DNA of 64,000 bases. Origin: Calliopsis andreniformis (taxonomy: Eukaryota; Arthropoda; Insecta; Hymenoptera; Andrenidae). Made by a program: the position numbers and the translations under genes. The stretch lies in assembly GCF_051401765.1 (NCBI RefSeq), contig NW_027480422.1:24508001-24572000 (forward strand), read 5' to 3'. Positions 27,226 through 40,700 of the stretch are shown in pieces. The first letter of the stretch is position 1; every line of letters starts with the position of its first letter. The notes under the pieces were generated by a model. The model had not been told where the DNA came from. It saw only the letters and a list, made by a program, of their open reading frames with translations, and made no database searches.

Positions 27226-29383
27226 TTTGCAACCAGTGTAAAAGTTATGGTCATTTCTACGTTCCGGGCAACCTTGGCTTAACTCCAGGGCGTCGCTCCA
27301 CCAGATCGAATAGTTAGGGACCTTGAATACAACGCCAGAAGCATAAAATACAATAAAAATGCAACAGTTTTTCCATTGTATAACAGGAATAACTGCAACC
27401 AGTGTGAAAGTACTGTTCACTTCTACGTTCCGGGTAGCCTAGGCTTCACTCCAGGGCGTTGCTCCACCAGATCGAATAGCTAGGGCCTTAGAAGTCAACG
27501 CCCGAAGCATGAAATACAAAATAAATAGAACAGTTTTTCCATTGTATAGAACGAATAATTGCAACCAGTGTGAAAGTTATGGTCATTTCTATGTTCCGGG
27601 CAACCTCGGCTTAACTCCAGGGCGTTGCTCCACCAGATCGAATAGTTAGGGACTTTGAATACAACGCTAGAAGCATAAAATACAATAAAAATGCAACAGT
27701 TTTTCCATTGTATAACAGGGATAACTGCAACCAGTGTGAAAGTACTGGTCATTTCTACGGTCCGGGTAACCTAGGCTTCACTCTAGGGCGTTGCTCCACC
27801 AGATCGAAAAGTTAGGGCCTAATAAGTCAACGCCAGAAGCATAAAATACAATATAAGTACAACAGTGTTTCCCTTGTATAACAGGAATAATTGCAACCAG
27901 TGTGAAATCTATGGTCATTTCTACGTTCCGGGCTACCTAGGTTTCACTCTAGGGCGTTGCTCCACCACATCGAATAGTTAGGGCCTTAGAAGTCAAGGCC
28001 AGAAGCCTAAAATACAACCCAAGTACAACAGTTTTACCATCGTATAAAATGAATAATCGCAAACAGTGTGAAGGTAATGGCCATTACTACGTCCCGGGCA
28101 ACCTAGGCTTCACTCTAGGGCGTTGCTCCACCAGACCGAATAGTCAGCGACTTGCGAGTCAACTCCCGAAGCATAAAATACAAAATAAATAGAACAGTTT
28201 TTCCATTGTATAGAACGAATGATTTCAACCAGTGTAAAAGTTATGGTCATTTCTACTATCCGGGCAACCTTGGCTTAACTCCAGGCTGTTGATCCACCAG
28301 ATCGAATAGTTAGGGACCTTGAACACAACGCCAGAGGCATAAAATACAATAAAAATGCAACAGTTTTTCCATTGTATAACAGGAATAACTGCAACCAGTG
28401 TGAAAGTACTGGTCATTTCTACGTTCCGGGCAACCTAGGCTTCACTCTAGGGCGTTGCTCCACCAGATCGAATAGTGAGGGCCTAAGAAGTCAACGACAG
28501 AAGCATAAAATACAATATAAGTACAACAGCTTTTCCATCGTATAAAACGAATAATTGCAACAAGCCTGAAGGTAATGGTCATTTCTACGTTTCGGGTAAC
28601 CTAGGCTTCACTCTAGGGCGTTGCTCCACCAGATCGAATAGCTAGGGACTTAGAATTCAACGCCAGAAGAATAAAGTACAACATAGGTATAACAGTTCTT
28701 CCATCGTATAAAATGTATAATTGCAAGCAGTGTGAAGGTAATGGTCATTTCTACGTTCCGGGCAACCTAGGCTTCACTCTAGAGCATTGCTCCACCAGAT
28801 CGAATAGTTAGGGCCTAAGAAGACAACGCCAGATGCATAAAATACAATATAAATACAACAGCTTTTCCATCGTATATAACGTATATATGCAAACAGTGTG
28901 AAAGTAAAGGCCATTTCTACGTTTCGGGCAACCTAGGCTTCACTCTAGGGCGTTGTTCCACCAGATCGATTAGTTAGGGCCTAAGAAGTCAACGCCAGAA
29001 GCATAAAATACAATATAAATACAACAGCATTTCCATCGTATATAATGTATATTTGCAAACAGTGTGAAAGTAAAGGTCATTTCTACGTTCCGGGCAACCT
29101 AGGCTTAACTGTAGGGCGTCGCTCCACCAGATCGAATAGTTAGGGCCTAAGAAGTCAACGCCAGAAGCATAAAATGCAATATAAATACAACAGCTTTTCC
29201 ATCGTATATAATGTATATTTGCACACAGTGTGAAAGTAAAGGTCATTTCTACGTTCCGGGCAACCTAGGCTTAACTGTAGGGCGTCGCTCCACCAGATCG
29301 AATAGTTAGGGCCTTAGAAGTTAACGCCCGAAGCATGAAATACAAAATAAATAGAACAGATTTTCCATTGTATAGGACGAATA
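27226..29383 (+). repeat. 2,158-bp HOR (13 monomers), first full copy
   Basis: This unit is repeated directly at 29,384 with a constant 2,158-bp offset. The anchor TCATTTCTACTATCCGGGC near 28,246 recurs near 30,404. Within the unit the order is: AACCAGTGTAAAAG with CTTGGCTTAACTCC; an ACCTTGAATACAACGCC monomer; GCATGAAATACAAAATAAATAG; an ACTTTGAATACAACGC monomer; and then mixed types that end in two TATATAATGTATATTTGC monomers. Its first part is also close to 23,400-24,000, so it shares an ancestor with the 16-monomer HOR. Confidence 0.88.
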
Positions 29384-31541
29384 ATTGCAACCAGTGTAAA
29401 AGTTATGGTCATTTCTACGTTCCGGGCAACCTTGGCTTAACTCCAGGGCGTCGCTCCACCAGATCGAATAGTTAGGGACCTTGAATACAACGCCAGCAGC
29501 ATAAAATACAATAAAAATGCAACAGTTTTTCCATTGTATAACAGGAATAACTGCAACCAGTGTGAAAGTACTGTTCACTTCTACGTTCCGGGTAGCCTAG
29601 GCTTCACTCCAGGGCGTTGCTCCACCAGATCGAATAGCTAGGGCCTTAGAAGTCAACGCCCGAAGCATGAAATACAAAATAAATAGAACAGTTTTTCCAT
29701 TGTATAGAACGAATAATTGCAACCAGTGTGAAAGTTATGGTCATTTCTATGTTCCGGGCAACCTCGGCTTAACTCCAGGGCGTTGCTCCACCAGATCGAA
29801 TAGTTAGGGACTTTGAATACAACGCTAGAAGCATAAAATACAATAAAAATGCAACAGTTTTTCCATTGTATAACAGGGATAACTGCAACCAGTGTGAAAG
29901 TACTGGTCATTTCTACGGTCCGGGTAACCTAGGCTTCACTCTAGGGCGTTGCTCCACCAGATCGAAAAGTTAGGGCCTAATAAGTCAACGCCAGAAGCAT
30001 AAAATACAATATAAGTACAACAGTGTTTCCCTTGTATAACAGGAATAATTGCAACCAGTGTGAAATCTATGGTCATTTCTACGTTCCGGGCTACCTAGGT
30101 TTCACTCTAGGGCGTTGCTCCACCACATCGAATAGTTAGGGCCTTAGAAGTCAAGGCCAGAAGCCTAAAATACAACCCAAGTACAACAGTTTTACCATCG
30201 TATAAAATGAATAATCGCAAACAGTGTGAAGGTAATGGCCATTACTACGTCCCGGGCAACCTAGGCTTCACTCTAGGGCGTTGCTCCACCAGACCGAATA
30301 GTCAGCGACTTGCGAGTCAACTCCCGAAGCATAAAATACAAAATAAATAGAACAGTTTTTCCATTGTATAGAACGAATGATTTCAACCAGTGTAAAAGTT
30401 ATGGTCATTTCTACTATCCGGGCAACCTTGGCTTAACTCCAGGCTGTTGATCCACCAGATCGAATAGTTAGGGACCTTGAACACAACGCCAGAGGCATAA
30501 AATACAATAAAAATGCAACAGTTTTTCCATTGTATAACAGGAATAACTGCAACCAGTGTGAAAGTACTGGTCATTTCTACGTTCCGGGCAACCTAGGCTT
30601 CACTCTAGGGCGTTGCTCCACCAGATCGAATAGTGAGGGCCTAAGAAGTCAACGACAGAAGCATAAAATACAATATAAGTACAACAGCTTTTCCATCGTA
30701 TAAAACGAATAATTGCAACAAGCCTGAAGGTAATGGTCATTTCTACGTTTCGGGTAACCTAGGCTTCACTCTAGGGCGTTGCTCCACCAGATCGAATAGC
30801 TAGGGACTTAGAATTCAACGCCAGAAGAATAAAGTACAACATAGGTATAACAGTTCTTCCATCGTATAAAATGTATAATTGCAAGCAGTGTGAAGGTAAT
30901 GGTCATTTCTACGTTCCGGGCAACCTAGGCTTCACTCTAGAGCATTGCTCCACCAGATCGAATAGTTAGGGCCTAAGAAGACAACGCCAGATGCATAAAA
31001 TACAATATAAATACAACAGCTTTTCCATCGTATATAACGTATATATGCAAACAGTGTGAAAGTAAAGGCCATTTCTACGTTTCGGGCAACCTAGGCTTCA
31101 CTCTAGGGCGTTGTTCCACCAGATCGATTAGTTAGGGCCTAAGAAGTCAACGCCAGAAGCATAAAATACAATATAAATACAACAGCATTTCCATCGTATA
31201 TAATGTATATTTGCAAACAGTGTGAAAGTAAAGGTCATTTCTACGTTCCGGGCAACCTAGGCTTAACTGTAGGGCGTCGCTCCACCAGATCGAATAGTTA
31301 GGGCCTAAGAAGTCAACGCCAGAAGCATAAAATGCAATATAAATACAACAGCTTTTCCATCGTATATAATGTATATTTGCACACAGTGTGAAAGTAAAGG
31401 TCATTTCTACGTTCCGGGCAACCTAGGCTTAACTGTAGGGCGTCGCTCCACCAGATCGAATAGTTAGGGCCTTAGAAGTTAACGCCCGAAGCATGAAATA
31501 CAAAATAAATAGAACAGATTTTCCATTGTATAGGACGAATA
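29384..31541 (+). repeat. 2,158-bp HOR, second full copy
   Basis: In the stretches compared this is almost base-for-base identical to the copy before it, including rare variants such as CACAACGCCAGAGGC near 30,482 and the TTGCACACAG change near 31,377 (matching 29,219). The equal unit length and high identity show recent tandem amplification by whole units. Confidence 0.88.
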
Positions 31542-32430
31542 ATTGCAACCAGTGTAAAAGTTATGGTCATTTCTACGTTCCGGGCAACCTTGGCTTAACT
31601 CCAGGGCGTCGCTCCACCAGATCGAATAGTTAGGGACCTTGAATACAACGCCAGCAGCATAAAATACAATAAAAATGCAACAGTTTTTCCATTGTATAAC
31701 AGGAATAACTGCAACCAGTGTGAAAGTACTGTTCACTTCTACGTTCCGGGTAGCCTAGGCTTCACTCCAGGGCGTTGCTCCACCAGATCGAATAGCTAGG
31801 GCCTTAGAAGTCAACGCCCGAAGCATGAAATACAAAATAAATAGAACAGTTTTTCCATTGTATAGAACGAATAATTGCAACCAGTGTGAAAGTTATGGTC
31901 ATTTCTATGTTCCGGGCAACCTCGGCTTAACTCCAGGGCGTTGCTCCACCAGATCGAATAGTTAGGGTCTTTGAATACAACGCTAGAAGCATAAAATACA
32001 ATAAAAATGCAGCAGTTTTTCCATTGTATAACAGGGATAACTGCAACCAGTGTTAAAGTACTGGTCATTTCTACGGTCCGGGTACCCTAGGCTTCACTCT
32101 AGGGCGTTGCTCCACCAGATCGAAAAGTTAGGGCCTAATAAGTCAACGCCAGAAGCATAAAATACAATATAAGTACAACAGTGTTTCCCTTGTATAACAG
32201 GAATAATTGCAACCAGTGTGAAATCTATGGTCATTTCTACGTTCCGGGCAACCTAGGTTTCACTCTAGGGCGTTGCTCCACCACATCGAATAGTTAGGGC
32301 CTTAGAAGTCAAGGCCAGAAGCCTAAAATACAACCCAAGTACAACAGTTTTACCATCGTATAAAATGAATAATCGCAAACAGTGTGAAGGTAATGGCCAT
32401 TACTACGTCCCGGGCAACCTAGGCTTCACT
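31542..32430 (+). repeat. 2,158-bp HOR, truncated third copy
   Basis: This copy follows the second for about 890 bp. Small changes are seen, such as GGGTCTTTGAATAC near 31,966 where the others read GGGACTTTGAATAC, and TGTTAAAGTACTGG near 32,052. After ACGTCCCGGGCAACC near 32,406 it switches to CTAGTGCGTTGC and a different monomer, marking the end of the tandem cluster. Confidence 0.85.
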
Positions 32431-33894
32431 CTAGTGCGTTGCTCCACCAGATCGAATAGTTAGGGCCTAAGAAGTCAACGCCAGAAGCATAAAATACAAT
32501 ATAAGTACAACAGTTTTTCCATCGTATAAAACGAATAATTGCAACCAGTATGAAAGCTATGGTCATTTCTACGTTCCGGGCAACCTAGACTTCACTCTAG
32601 GGCGTTGCTCCACCAGATCGAATAGCTACGGCCCTAGAAGACAACGAAATAACTACAAAATACAATATAAATACAACAGTCTTTCCATCGTATAAAACGG
32701 ATAATTGCAACCAGTCTGATAGTTATGGTCACTTCTACGTTCCGGGCAAGCTAGGCTTCACCATAGGGCGTTGCTCCACCAGATTGAATAGTTAGGGCCT
32801 AAGAAGTCAACGCCAGAAGCATCAAATACGATATATGTACAACAGTTTTTCCATCGTATAGAATGAATAATTGCAACCAGTGTGCAAGTAATGGTCATTT
32901 CTACGTTCCGAGCAACCTAGGTTTCGCTCCATGGCGTTGCTCCACCACATCGAATAGTTAGGGCCTTAGAAGTCAATGCCAGAAGCATAAAATACAATAT
33001 AAATACAACAGTTTTTTCATCGTATGACAGGAATAATTGCAACAAGCCTGAAGGTAATGGTCATTTCTACGTTTCGGGAAACCTAGGCTTCACTCTAGGG
33101 CGTTGCTCCACCAGATCGAATAGCTAGGGACTTAGTATTCAACGCCAGAAGAATAAAATACAACATAAGTATAACAGTTCTTCCATCGTATAAAATGTAT
33201 AATTGCAAACAGTGTGAAGGTAATGGTCATTTCTACGTTCCGGGCAACCTAGGCTTCACTCTAGAGCATTGCTCCACCAGATCGAATAGTTAGGTCCTAA
33301 GAAGACAACGCCAGAAGCATAAAATACAATATAAATACAACAGCTTTTCCATCGTATATAATGTATATTTGCAAACAGTGTGAAGGTAAAGGTCATTTCT
33401 ACGTTCCGGCAACCTAGGCTTCACTCTAGGGCGTTGTTCCACCAGATCGAATAGTTAGGGCCTATGAAGTCAACGCCGGAAGCATAGAATACAATATAAA
33501 TACAACAGCTTTTCCATCGTATATAATGTATATTTGCAAACAGTGTGAAGGTAAAGGTCATTTCTACGTTCCGGGCAACCTAGGCATCACTCTAGGGCGT
33601 TGTTCCAATAGATCCAATAGTTAGGGCCTAAGAAGTCAACGCCAGAAGCATAAAATACAATATAAATACAACAGCTTTTCCATCGTATATAATGTATATT
33701 TGCAAACAGTGTGAATATAAAGGTCATTTCTACGTTCCGGGCAACCTAGGCTTAACTGTAGGGCGTCGCTCCACCAGATCGAATAGTTAGGGCCTTAGAA
33801 GTCAACGCCCGAAGCATGAAATACAAAATAAATAGAACAGTTTTTCCATTGTATAGAACGAATAATTGCAACCAGTGTGAAAGTTATGGTCATT
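32431..33894 (+). repeat. Mixed monomers after the 2,158-bp cluster
   Basis: About nine monomers. They include a GCATCAAATACGATATATG form near 32,818 and three TATATAATGTATATTTGC monomers near 33,355, 33,521 and 33,687, which follow one another at 166-bp spacing and are alike enough to be recent single-monomer copies. The base loss TTCCGGCAACC appears near 33,406. No unrelated sequence is present. Confidence 0.8.
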
Positions 33895-34531
33895 TCTACG
33901 GTCCGGGTAACCTAGGCTTCACTCTAGGGCGTTGCTCCACCAGATCGAATAGTTAGGGCCTAAGAAGTCAACGTCAGAGGCATAAAATACAATATAAATA
34001 CAACAGTGTTTCCCTTGTATAACAGGAATAATTGCAACCAATGTGAAAGCTATGGTCATTTCTACGTTCCGGGCAACCTAGGTTTCACTCTAGGGCGTTG
34101 CTCCACCACATCGAATAGTTAGGGTCTTAGAAGTCAACGCCAGGAGCACCAAATACAAAATAAATACAACAGTTTTTCCATCGTATAAAACGAATAATTG
34201 GAGCCAGTATGAAAGCTATGGTCATTTCTGCGTACCGGGCAACCTAGGCTTCACTCTAGGGCGTTGCTCATCCATATCGAATAGTTACGGCCCTAGAAGA
34301 CAACGCCATAACTATAAAATACAATATAAATACAACAGTCTTTCCATCGTATAAAACGGATAATTGCAACCAGTCTGATAGTTATGGTCATTTCTACGTT
34401 CCTGGCAGGCTAGGCTTCACCATAGGGCGTTGCTCCACCAGATCGAATAGTTTGGGCCTAAGAAGTCAACGCCAGAAGCATAAAATACGATATATGTACA
34501 ACAGTTTGTCCATCGTATAGAATGAATAATT
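33895..34531 (+). repeat. Distant copy of the 24.6-25.2 kb block
   Basis: This block carries the same rare variants in the same order as 24,600-25,237. They include AACGTCAGAGGC near 33,970, a CAGGAGCACCAAATACAAAA monomer near 34,141, and AATAGTTTGGGCC with CAGTTTGTCCATCG. It ends where AATTGCAAACAGTCTGAAGG replaces the AATTGCAACCAGTGTGCAGG of the other copy. Confidence 0.82.
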
Positions 34532-37386
34532 GCAAACAGTCTGAAGGTAAAGGTCATTTCTACGTTCCGGGCAACCTAGGCATCACTCTAGGGCGTTGTT
34601 CCAATAGATCGAATAGTTAGGGCCTAAGAAGTCAACGCCAGAAGCATAAAATACAATATAAATACAACAGCTTTTCCATCGTATATAATGTATATTTGCA
34701 AACAGTGTGAATGTAAAGGACATTTCTACGTTCCGGGCAACCTAGGCTTCACCATAGCGCGTTGTTCCACCAGATCTAATAGTTTGGGCCTAAGAAGTCA
34801 ACGCCAGAAGAATAAAATACAACATAAGTATAACAGTTCTTCCATCGTATAAAATGTATAATTGCAAGCAGTGTGAAGGTAATGGTCATTTCTACGTTCC
34901 GGGCAACCTAGGCTTCACTGTAGAGCATTGCTCCACCAGATCGAATAGTTAGGGCCTAAGAAGACAACGCCAGAAGCATAAAATACAATATAAATACAAC
35001 AGCTTTTCCATCGTATATAATGTATATTTGCAAACAGTGTGAAAGTAAAGGTCATTTCGACGTTCCGAGGGACCTAGGCTTAACTGTAGGGCGTCGCTCC
35101 ACCAGATCGAATAGTTAGGGCCTTAGAAGTTAACGCCCGAAGCATGAAATACAAATTAAATAGAACGGTTTTTCCATTGTATGGAACGAATAATTGCAAC
35201 CAGTGTAAAAGTTATGGTCATTTCTACGTTCCGGGCAACCTTGGCTTAACTCCAGGGCGTTGCTCCACCAGATCGAATAGTTAGGGACTTTCAATACAAC
35301 GCTAGAAGCATAAAATACAATAAAAATGCAACAGTTTTTCCATTGTATAACAGGAATAACTGCACCAGTGTGAAAGTACTGGTCATTTCTACGGTCCGGG
35401 TAACCTAGGCTTCACTCTAGGGCGTTGCTCCACCAGATCGAATAGTTATGGCCTAAGAAGTCAACGCCAGAAGCATAAAATACAATATAAATACAACAGT
35501 GTTTCCCTTGTAAAACAGGAATAATTGCAACCAGTGTGAAAGCTATGGTCATTTCTACGTTCCGGGCAACCTAGGTTTCACTCTAGGGCGTTGCTCCACC
35601 ACATCGCATAGTTAGGGCCTTAGAAGTCAATGCCAGAAGCATAAAATACAACCCAAGTACAACAGTTTTACCATCGTATATAATGTATATTTTCAAACAG
35701 TTTGAAAGTAAAGGTCATTTCTACGTTCCGGGCAACCTAGGCTTCACTCTAGGGCGTTGGTCCACCAGATCCAATAGCTAGGGCCTAAGAAGTCAACGCC
35801 AGGAGCACCAAATACAAAATAAATACAACAGTTTTTCCATCGTATAAAACGAATAATTGCAACCAGTATGAAAGCTATGGTCATTTCTACGATCCGGGCA
35901 ACCTAGGCTTCACTCTAGGGCGTTGCTCAGCCATATCGAATAGCTACGGCCCTAGAAGACAACGCCATAACTATAAAATACAATATAAATACAACAGTCT
36001 TTCCATCGTATAAAACGGATAATTGCAACCAGTCTGATAGTTATGGTCATTTCTACGTTCCGGGCAAGCTAGGCTTCACCATAGGGCGTTGCTCCACCAG
36101 ATCGAATAGTTAGGGCCTAAGAAGTCAACGCCAGAAGCATAAAATACGATATATGTACAACAGTTTTTCCATCGTATAGAATGAATAATTGCAACCAGTG
36201 TGCAAGTAATGGTCATTTCTACGTTCCGAGCAACCTAGGTTTCGCTCTATGGCGTTGCTCCACCAGATCGAATAGTTAGGACCTAAGAAGTCAACGCCAG
36301 AAGCATAAAATACAATATAAGTACAACAGTTTTTCCGTCGTATAGAATGAATAGTTGCAACCAGTGAGAAAGTAATGGTCATTTCTACGTTCCGAGCAAC
36401 CTAGGTTTCGCTCTATGGCGTTGCTCCACCACATCGAAAAGTTAGGGCCTTAGAAGTCAATGCCAGAAGCATGAAATAGAAGATAAATACAACAGTTTTT
36501 TCATCGTATAACAGGAATAATTGCAACAAGCCTGAAGTTAATGGACATTTATACGTTTCGGGTAAACTAGGCTTCACTCTACGGCGTTGCTCTAACAGAT
36601 CGAATAGCTAGGGACTTAGAATTCAACGCCAGAAGAATAAAATACAGCATAAGTATAACAGTTCCTCCATCGTATAAAATGTATAATTGCAACCAGAGTG
36701 AAAGTCATGGTCATTTCTACGTTCCGGGCGACCAAGGCTTCACTCTGGGGCGTTGGTCCACCAGATCGAAAAGCTACGGCCTAAGAAGTCAACGCCAGGA
36801 GCATAAAATACAAAATAAATACAATAGTTTTTCCATCGTCTAAACCGAATAATTGCACGAGTGTGAAAGGTATGGTCATTTCTACGTGCCCGGCAACCTA
36901 GTCTTCACTCTAGGGCGTTGCTCCACCGGATCGAATAGTTAGGGCCTTCGAAGTCAACGCCCGAAACATAAAATCCAAAAAAAATACAAAAGCTTTTCCA
37001 TCGTATATCGGGAATAATTGCAACCAGTGTGAAAGTGATGGTCATTTCTACGTTCCGGGCAGCCTAGGCTTCTCTCTAGGCCGCTGGTCCACCAGATCCA
37101 GTGGTTAGGGCCTAAGAAGTTAACGCCAGAAGCACCAGATACAAAATAAATACAACAGTTTTTCCATCGTATAAAACGAATAATTGCAACCAGTGTGAAA
37201 GTGATGGTCATTTCTACGTTCCGGGCAACCTAGGCTTCACTCTACGGCGTTGGTGCACCAGATCGAACATTTAGCGCCTAAGAAGTCAACGCCAGAAGCA
37301 TAAAATGCAATAAAAATACAAAAGTTTTTCCGTCGTATAACGGGAATAATTGGAACCAGTATGAAAGTTATGGTCATTTCTACGTT
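34401..37386 (+). repeat. HOR of 18 monomers, first copy
   Basis: The block starts at CCTGGCAGGCTAGG (34,401), which recurs at 37,387 (offset 2,986 bp). It matches the second copy in three parts: 34,401-35,050 at +2,986; 35,375-36,688 at +2,821; and 36,690-37,380 at +3,318. The changes in offset are whole monomers: one more here around 35,050-35,370, and three fewer here near 36,689. The first 130 bp belong also to the distant 9.3-kb duplication. Confidence 0.86.
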
Positions 37387-40300
37387 CCTGGCAGGCTAGG
37401 CTTCACCATAGGGCGTTGCTCCACCAGATCGAATAGTTTGGGCCTAAGAAGTCAACGCCAGAAGCATAAAATACGATATATGTACAACAGTTTGTCCATC
37501 GTATAGAATGAATAATTGCAAACAGTCTGAAGGTAAAGGTCATTTCTACGTTCCGGGCAACCTAGGCATCACTCTAGGGCGTTGTTCCAATAGATCGAAT
37601 AGTTAGGGCCTAAGAAGTCAACGCCAGAAGCATAAAATACAATATAAATACAACAGCTTTTCCATCGTATATAATGTATATTTGCAAACAGTGTGAATGT
37701 AAAGGACATTTCTACGTTCCGGGCAACCTAGGCTTCACCATAGCGCGTTGTTCCACCAGATCTAATAGTTTGGGCCTAAGAAGTCAACGCCAGAAGAATA
37801 AAATACAACATAAGTATAACAGTTCTTCCATCGTATAAAATGTATAATTGCAAGCAGTGTGAAGGTAATGGTCATTTCTACGTTCCGGGCAACCTAGGCT
37901 TCACTGTAGAGCATTGCTCCACCAGATCGAATAGTTAGGGCCTAAGAAGACAACGCCAGAAGCATAAAATACAATATAAATACAACAGCTTTTTCATCGT
38001 ATATAATGTATGTTTGCAAACAGTGTGAAAGTAAAGGTCATTTCTACGTTTCGGGCAACCTAGGCTTCACTCTAGGGCGTTGTTCCACCAGATCGGTTAG
38101 TTAGGGCCTAAGAAGTCAACGCCAGAAGCATAAAATACAATATAAATACAACAGCTTTTCCATCGTATATAATGTATATTTGCAAACAGTGTGAAAGTAC
38201 TGGTCATTTCTACGGTCCGGGTAACCTAGGCTTCACTCTAGGGCGTTGCTCCACCAGATCGAATAGTTATGGCCTAAGAAGTCAACGCCAGAAGCATAAA
38301 ATACAATACAAATACAACAGTGTTTCCCTTGTAAAACAGGAATAATTGCAACCAGTGTGAAAGCTATGGTCATTTCTACGTTCCGGGCAACCTAGGTTTC
38401 ACTCTAGGGCGTTGCTCCACCACATCGCATAGTTAGGGCCTTAGAAGTCAATGCCAGAAGCATAAAATACAACCCAAGTACAACAGTTTTACCATCGTAT
38501 ATAATGTATATTTTCAAACAGTTTGAAAGTAAAGGTCATTTCTACGTTCCGGGCAACCTAGGCTTCACTCTAGGGCGTTGGTCCACCAGATCCAATAGCT
38601 AGGGCCTAAGAAGTCAACGCCAGGAGCACCAAATACAAAATAAATACAACAGTTTTTCCATCGTATAAAACGAATAATTGCAACCAGTATGAAAGCTATG
38701 GTCATTTCTACGATCCGGGCAACCTAGGCTTCACTCTAGGGCGTTGCTCAGCCATATCGAATAGCTACGGCCCTAGAAGACAACGCCATAACTATAAAAT
38801 ACAATATAAATACAACAGTCTTTCCATCGTATAAAACGGATAATTGCAACCAGTCTGATAGTTATGGTCATTTCTACGTTCCGGGCAAGCTAGGCTTCAC
38901 CATAGGGCGTTGCTCCACCAGATCGAATAGTTAGGGCCTAAGAAGTCAACGCCAGAAGCATAAAATACGATATATGTACAACAGTTTTTCCATCGTATAG
39001 AATGAATAATTGCAACCAGTGTGCAAGTAATGGTCATTTCTACGTTCCGAGCAACCTAGGTTTCGCTCTATGGCGTTGCTCCACCAGATCGAATAGTTAG
39101 GACCTAAGAAGTCAACGCCAGAAGCATAAAATACAATATAAGTACAACAGTTTTTCCGTCGTATAGAATGAATAGTTGCAACCAGTGAGAAAGTAATGGT
39201 CATTTCTACGTTCCGAGCAACCTAGGTTTCGCTCTATGGCGTTGCTCCACCACATCGAAAAGTTAGGGCCTTAGAAGTCAATGCCAGAAGCATAAAATAG
39301 AAGATAAATACAACAGTTTTTTCATCGTATAACAGGAATAATTGCAACAAGCCTGAAGTTAATGGACATTTCTACGTTTCGGGTAAACTAGGCTTCACTC
39401 TACGGCGTTGCTCTAACAGATCGAATAGCTAGGGACTTAGAATTCAACGCCAGAAGAATAAAATACAGCATAAGTATAACAGTTCCTCCATCGTATAAAA
39501 TGTATAATTGCAAGCAGTGTGAAGGTAATGGTCATTTCTACGTTCCGGGCAACCTAGGCTTCACTCTAGAGCATTGCTCCAACAGATCGAATAGCTAGGT
39601 CCTTAGAAGGCAACGCCAGAAGCATAAAATATAATATAAATACAACAGTTTTTCTATCGTATAGCATGAATAATTCCAACCAGAGTGAAAGTAATGGTCA
39701 ATTCTACGTTTCGGCCAACCTAGGCTTCACTCTAGTTCGTTTTTCCATCAGATCGAATAGTTAGGGTCTAAGAAGTCAATGCCAGAATCATAAAATACAA
39801 TATAAATTCAACAGTTATTCCACCGTATTACAGCAATAATTGCAACCAGTGTGAAAGATATGGTCATTTCTATGTTCCGGGCAACCTAGGCTCCACTCTA
39901 GGGCGTTGCTCCAACAAATTGAATAGCTAGGGCCTCAGAAGTCAACGCCCGAAGCATAAAATACAATAAAAATACAACAGTTTTTCACAGTACATCAGGA
40001 ATAATTGCAACCAGAGTGAAAGTCATGGTCATTTCTACGTTCCGGGCGACCAAGGCTTCACTCTGGGGCGTTGGTCCACCAGATCGAAAAGCTACGGCCT
40101 AAGAAGTCAACGCCAGGAGCATAAAATACAAAATAAATACAATAGTTTTTCCATCGTCTAAACCGAATAATTGCACGAGTGTGAAAGGTATGGTCATTTC
40201 TACGTGCCCGGCAACCTAGTCTTCACTCTAGGGCGTTGCTCCACCGGATCGAATAGTTAGGGCCTTCGAAGTCAACGCCCGAAACATAAAATCCAAAAAA

Positions 40301-40700
40301 AATACAAAAGCTTTTCCATCGTATATCGGGAATAATTGCAACCAGTGTGAAAGTGATGGTCATTTCTACGTTCCGGGCAGCCTAGGCTTCTCTCTAGGCC
40401 GCTGGTCCACCAGATCCAGTGGTTAGGGCCTAAGAAGTCAACGCCAGAAGCACCAGATACAAAATAAATACAACAGTTTTTCCATCGTATAAAACGAATA
40501 ATTGCAACCAGTGTGAAAGTGATGGTCATTTCTACGTTCCGGGCAACCTAGGCTTCACTCTACGGCGTTGGTGCACCAGATCGAACATTTAGCGCCTAAG
40601 AAGTCAACGCCAGAAGCATAAAATACAATAAAAATACAAAAGTTTTTCCGTCGTATAACGGGAATAATTGGAACCAGTATGAAAGTTATGGTCATTTCAA
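37387..40700 (+). repeat. HOR, second copy, with one monomer lost and three gained
   Basis: This is a tandem copy of 34,401-37,386. Near 38,035 it leaves the match and rejoins near 38,195 about 165 bp short. Near 39,510-40,006 it has about 497 bp (three monomers) that the first copy lacks; these include the unusual monomers GTTCGTTTTTCCATCAG near 39,735 and TTTTTCACAGTACATCAGG near 39,980. It ends near 40,700, where TTTCAACGTTCCGGGC replaces the TTTCTACGTTCCTGGC entry to a new unit. Confidence 0.86.
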
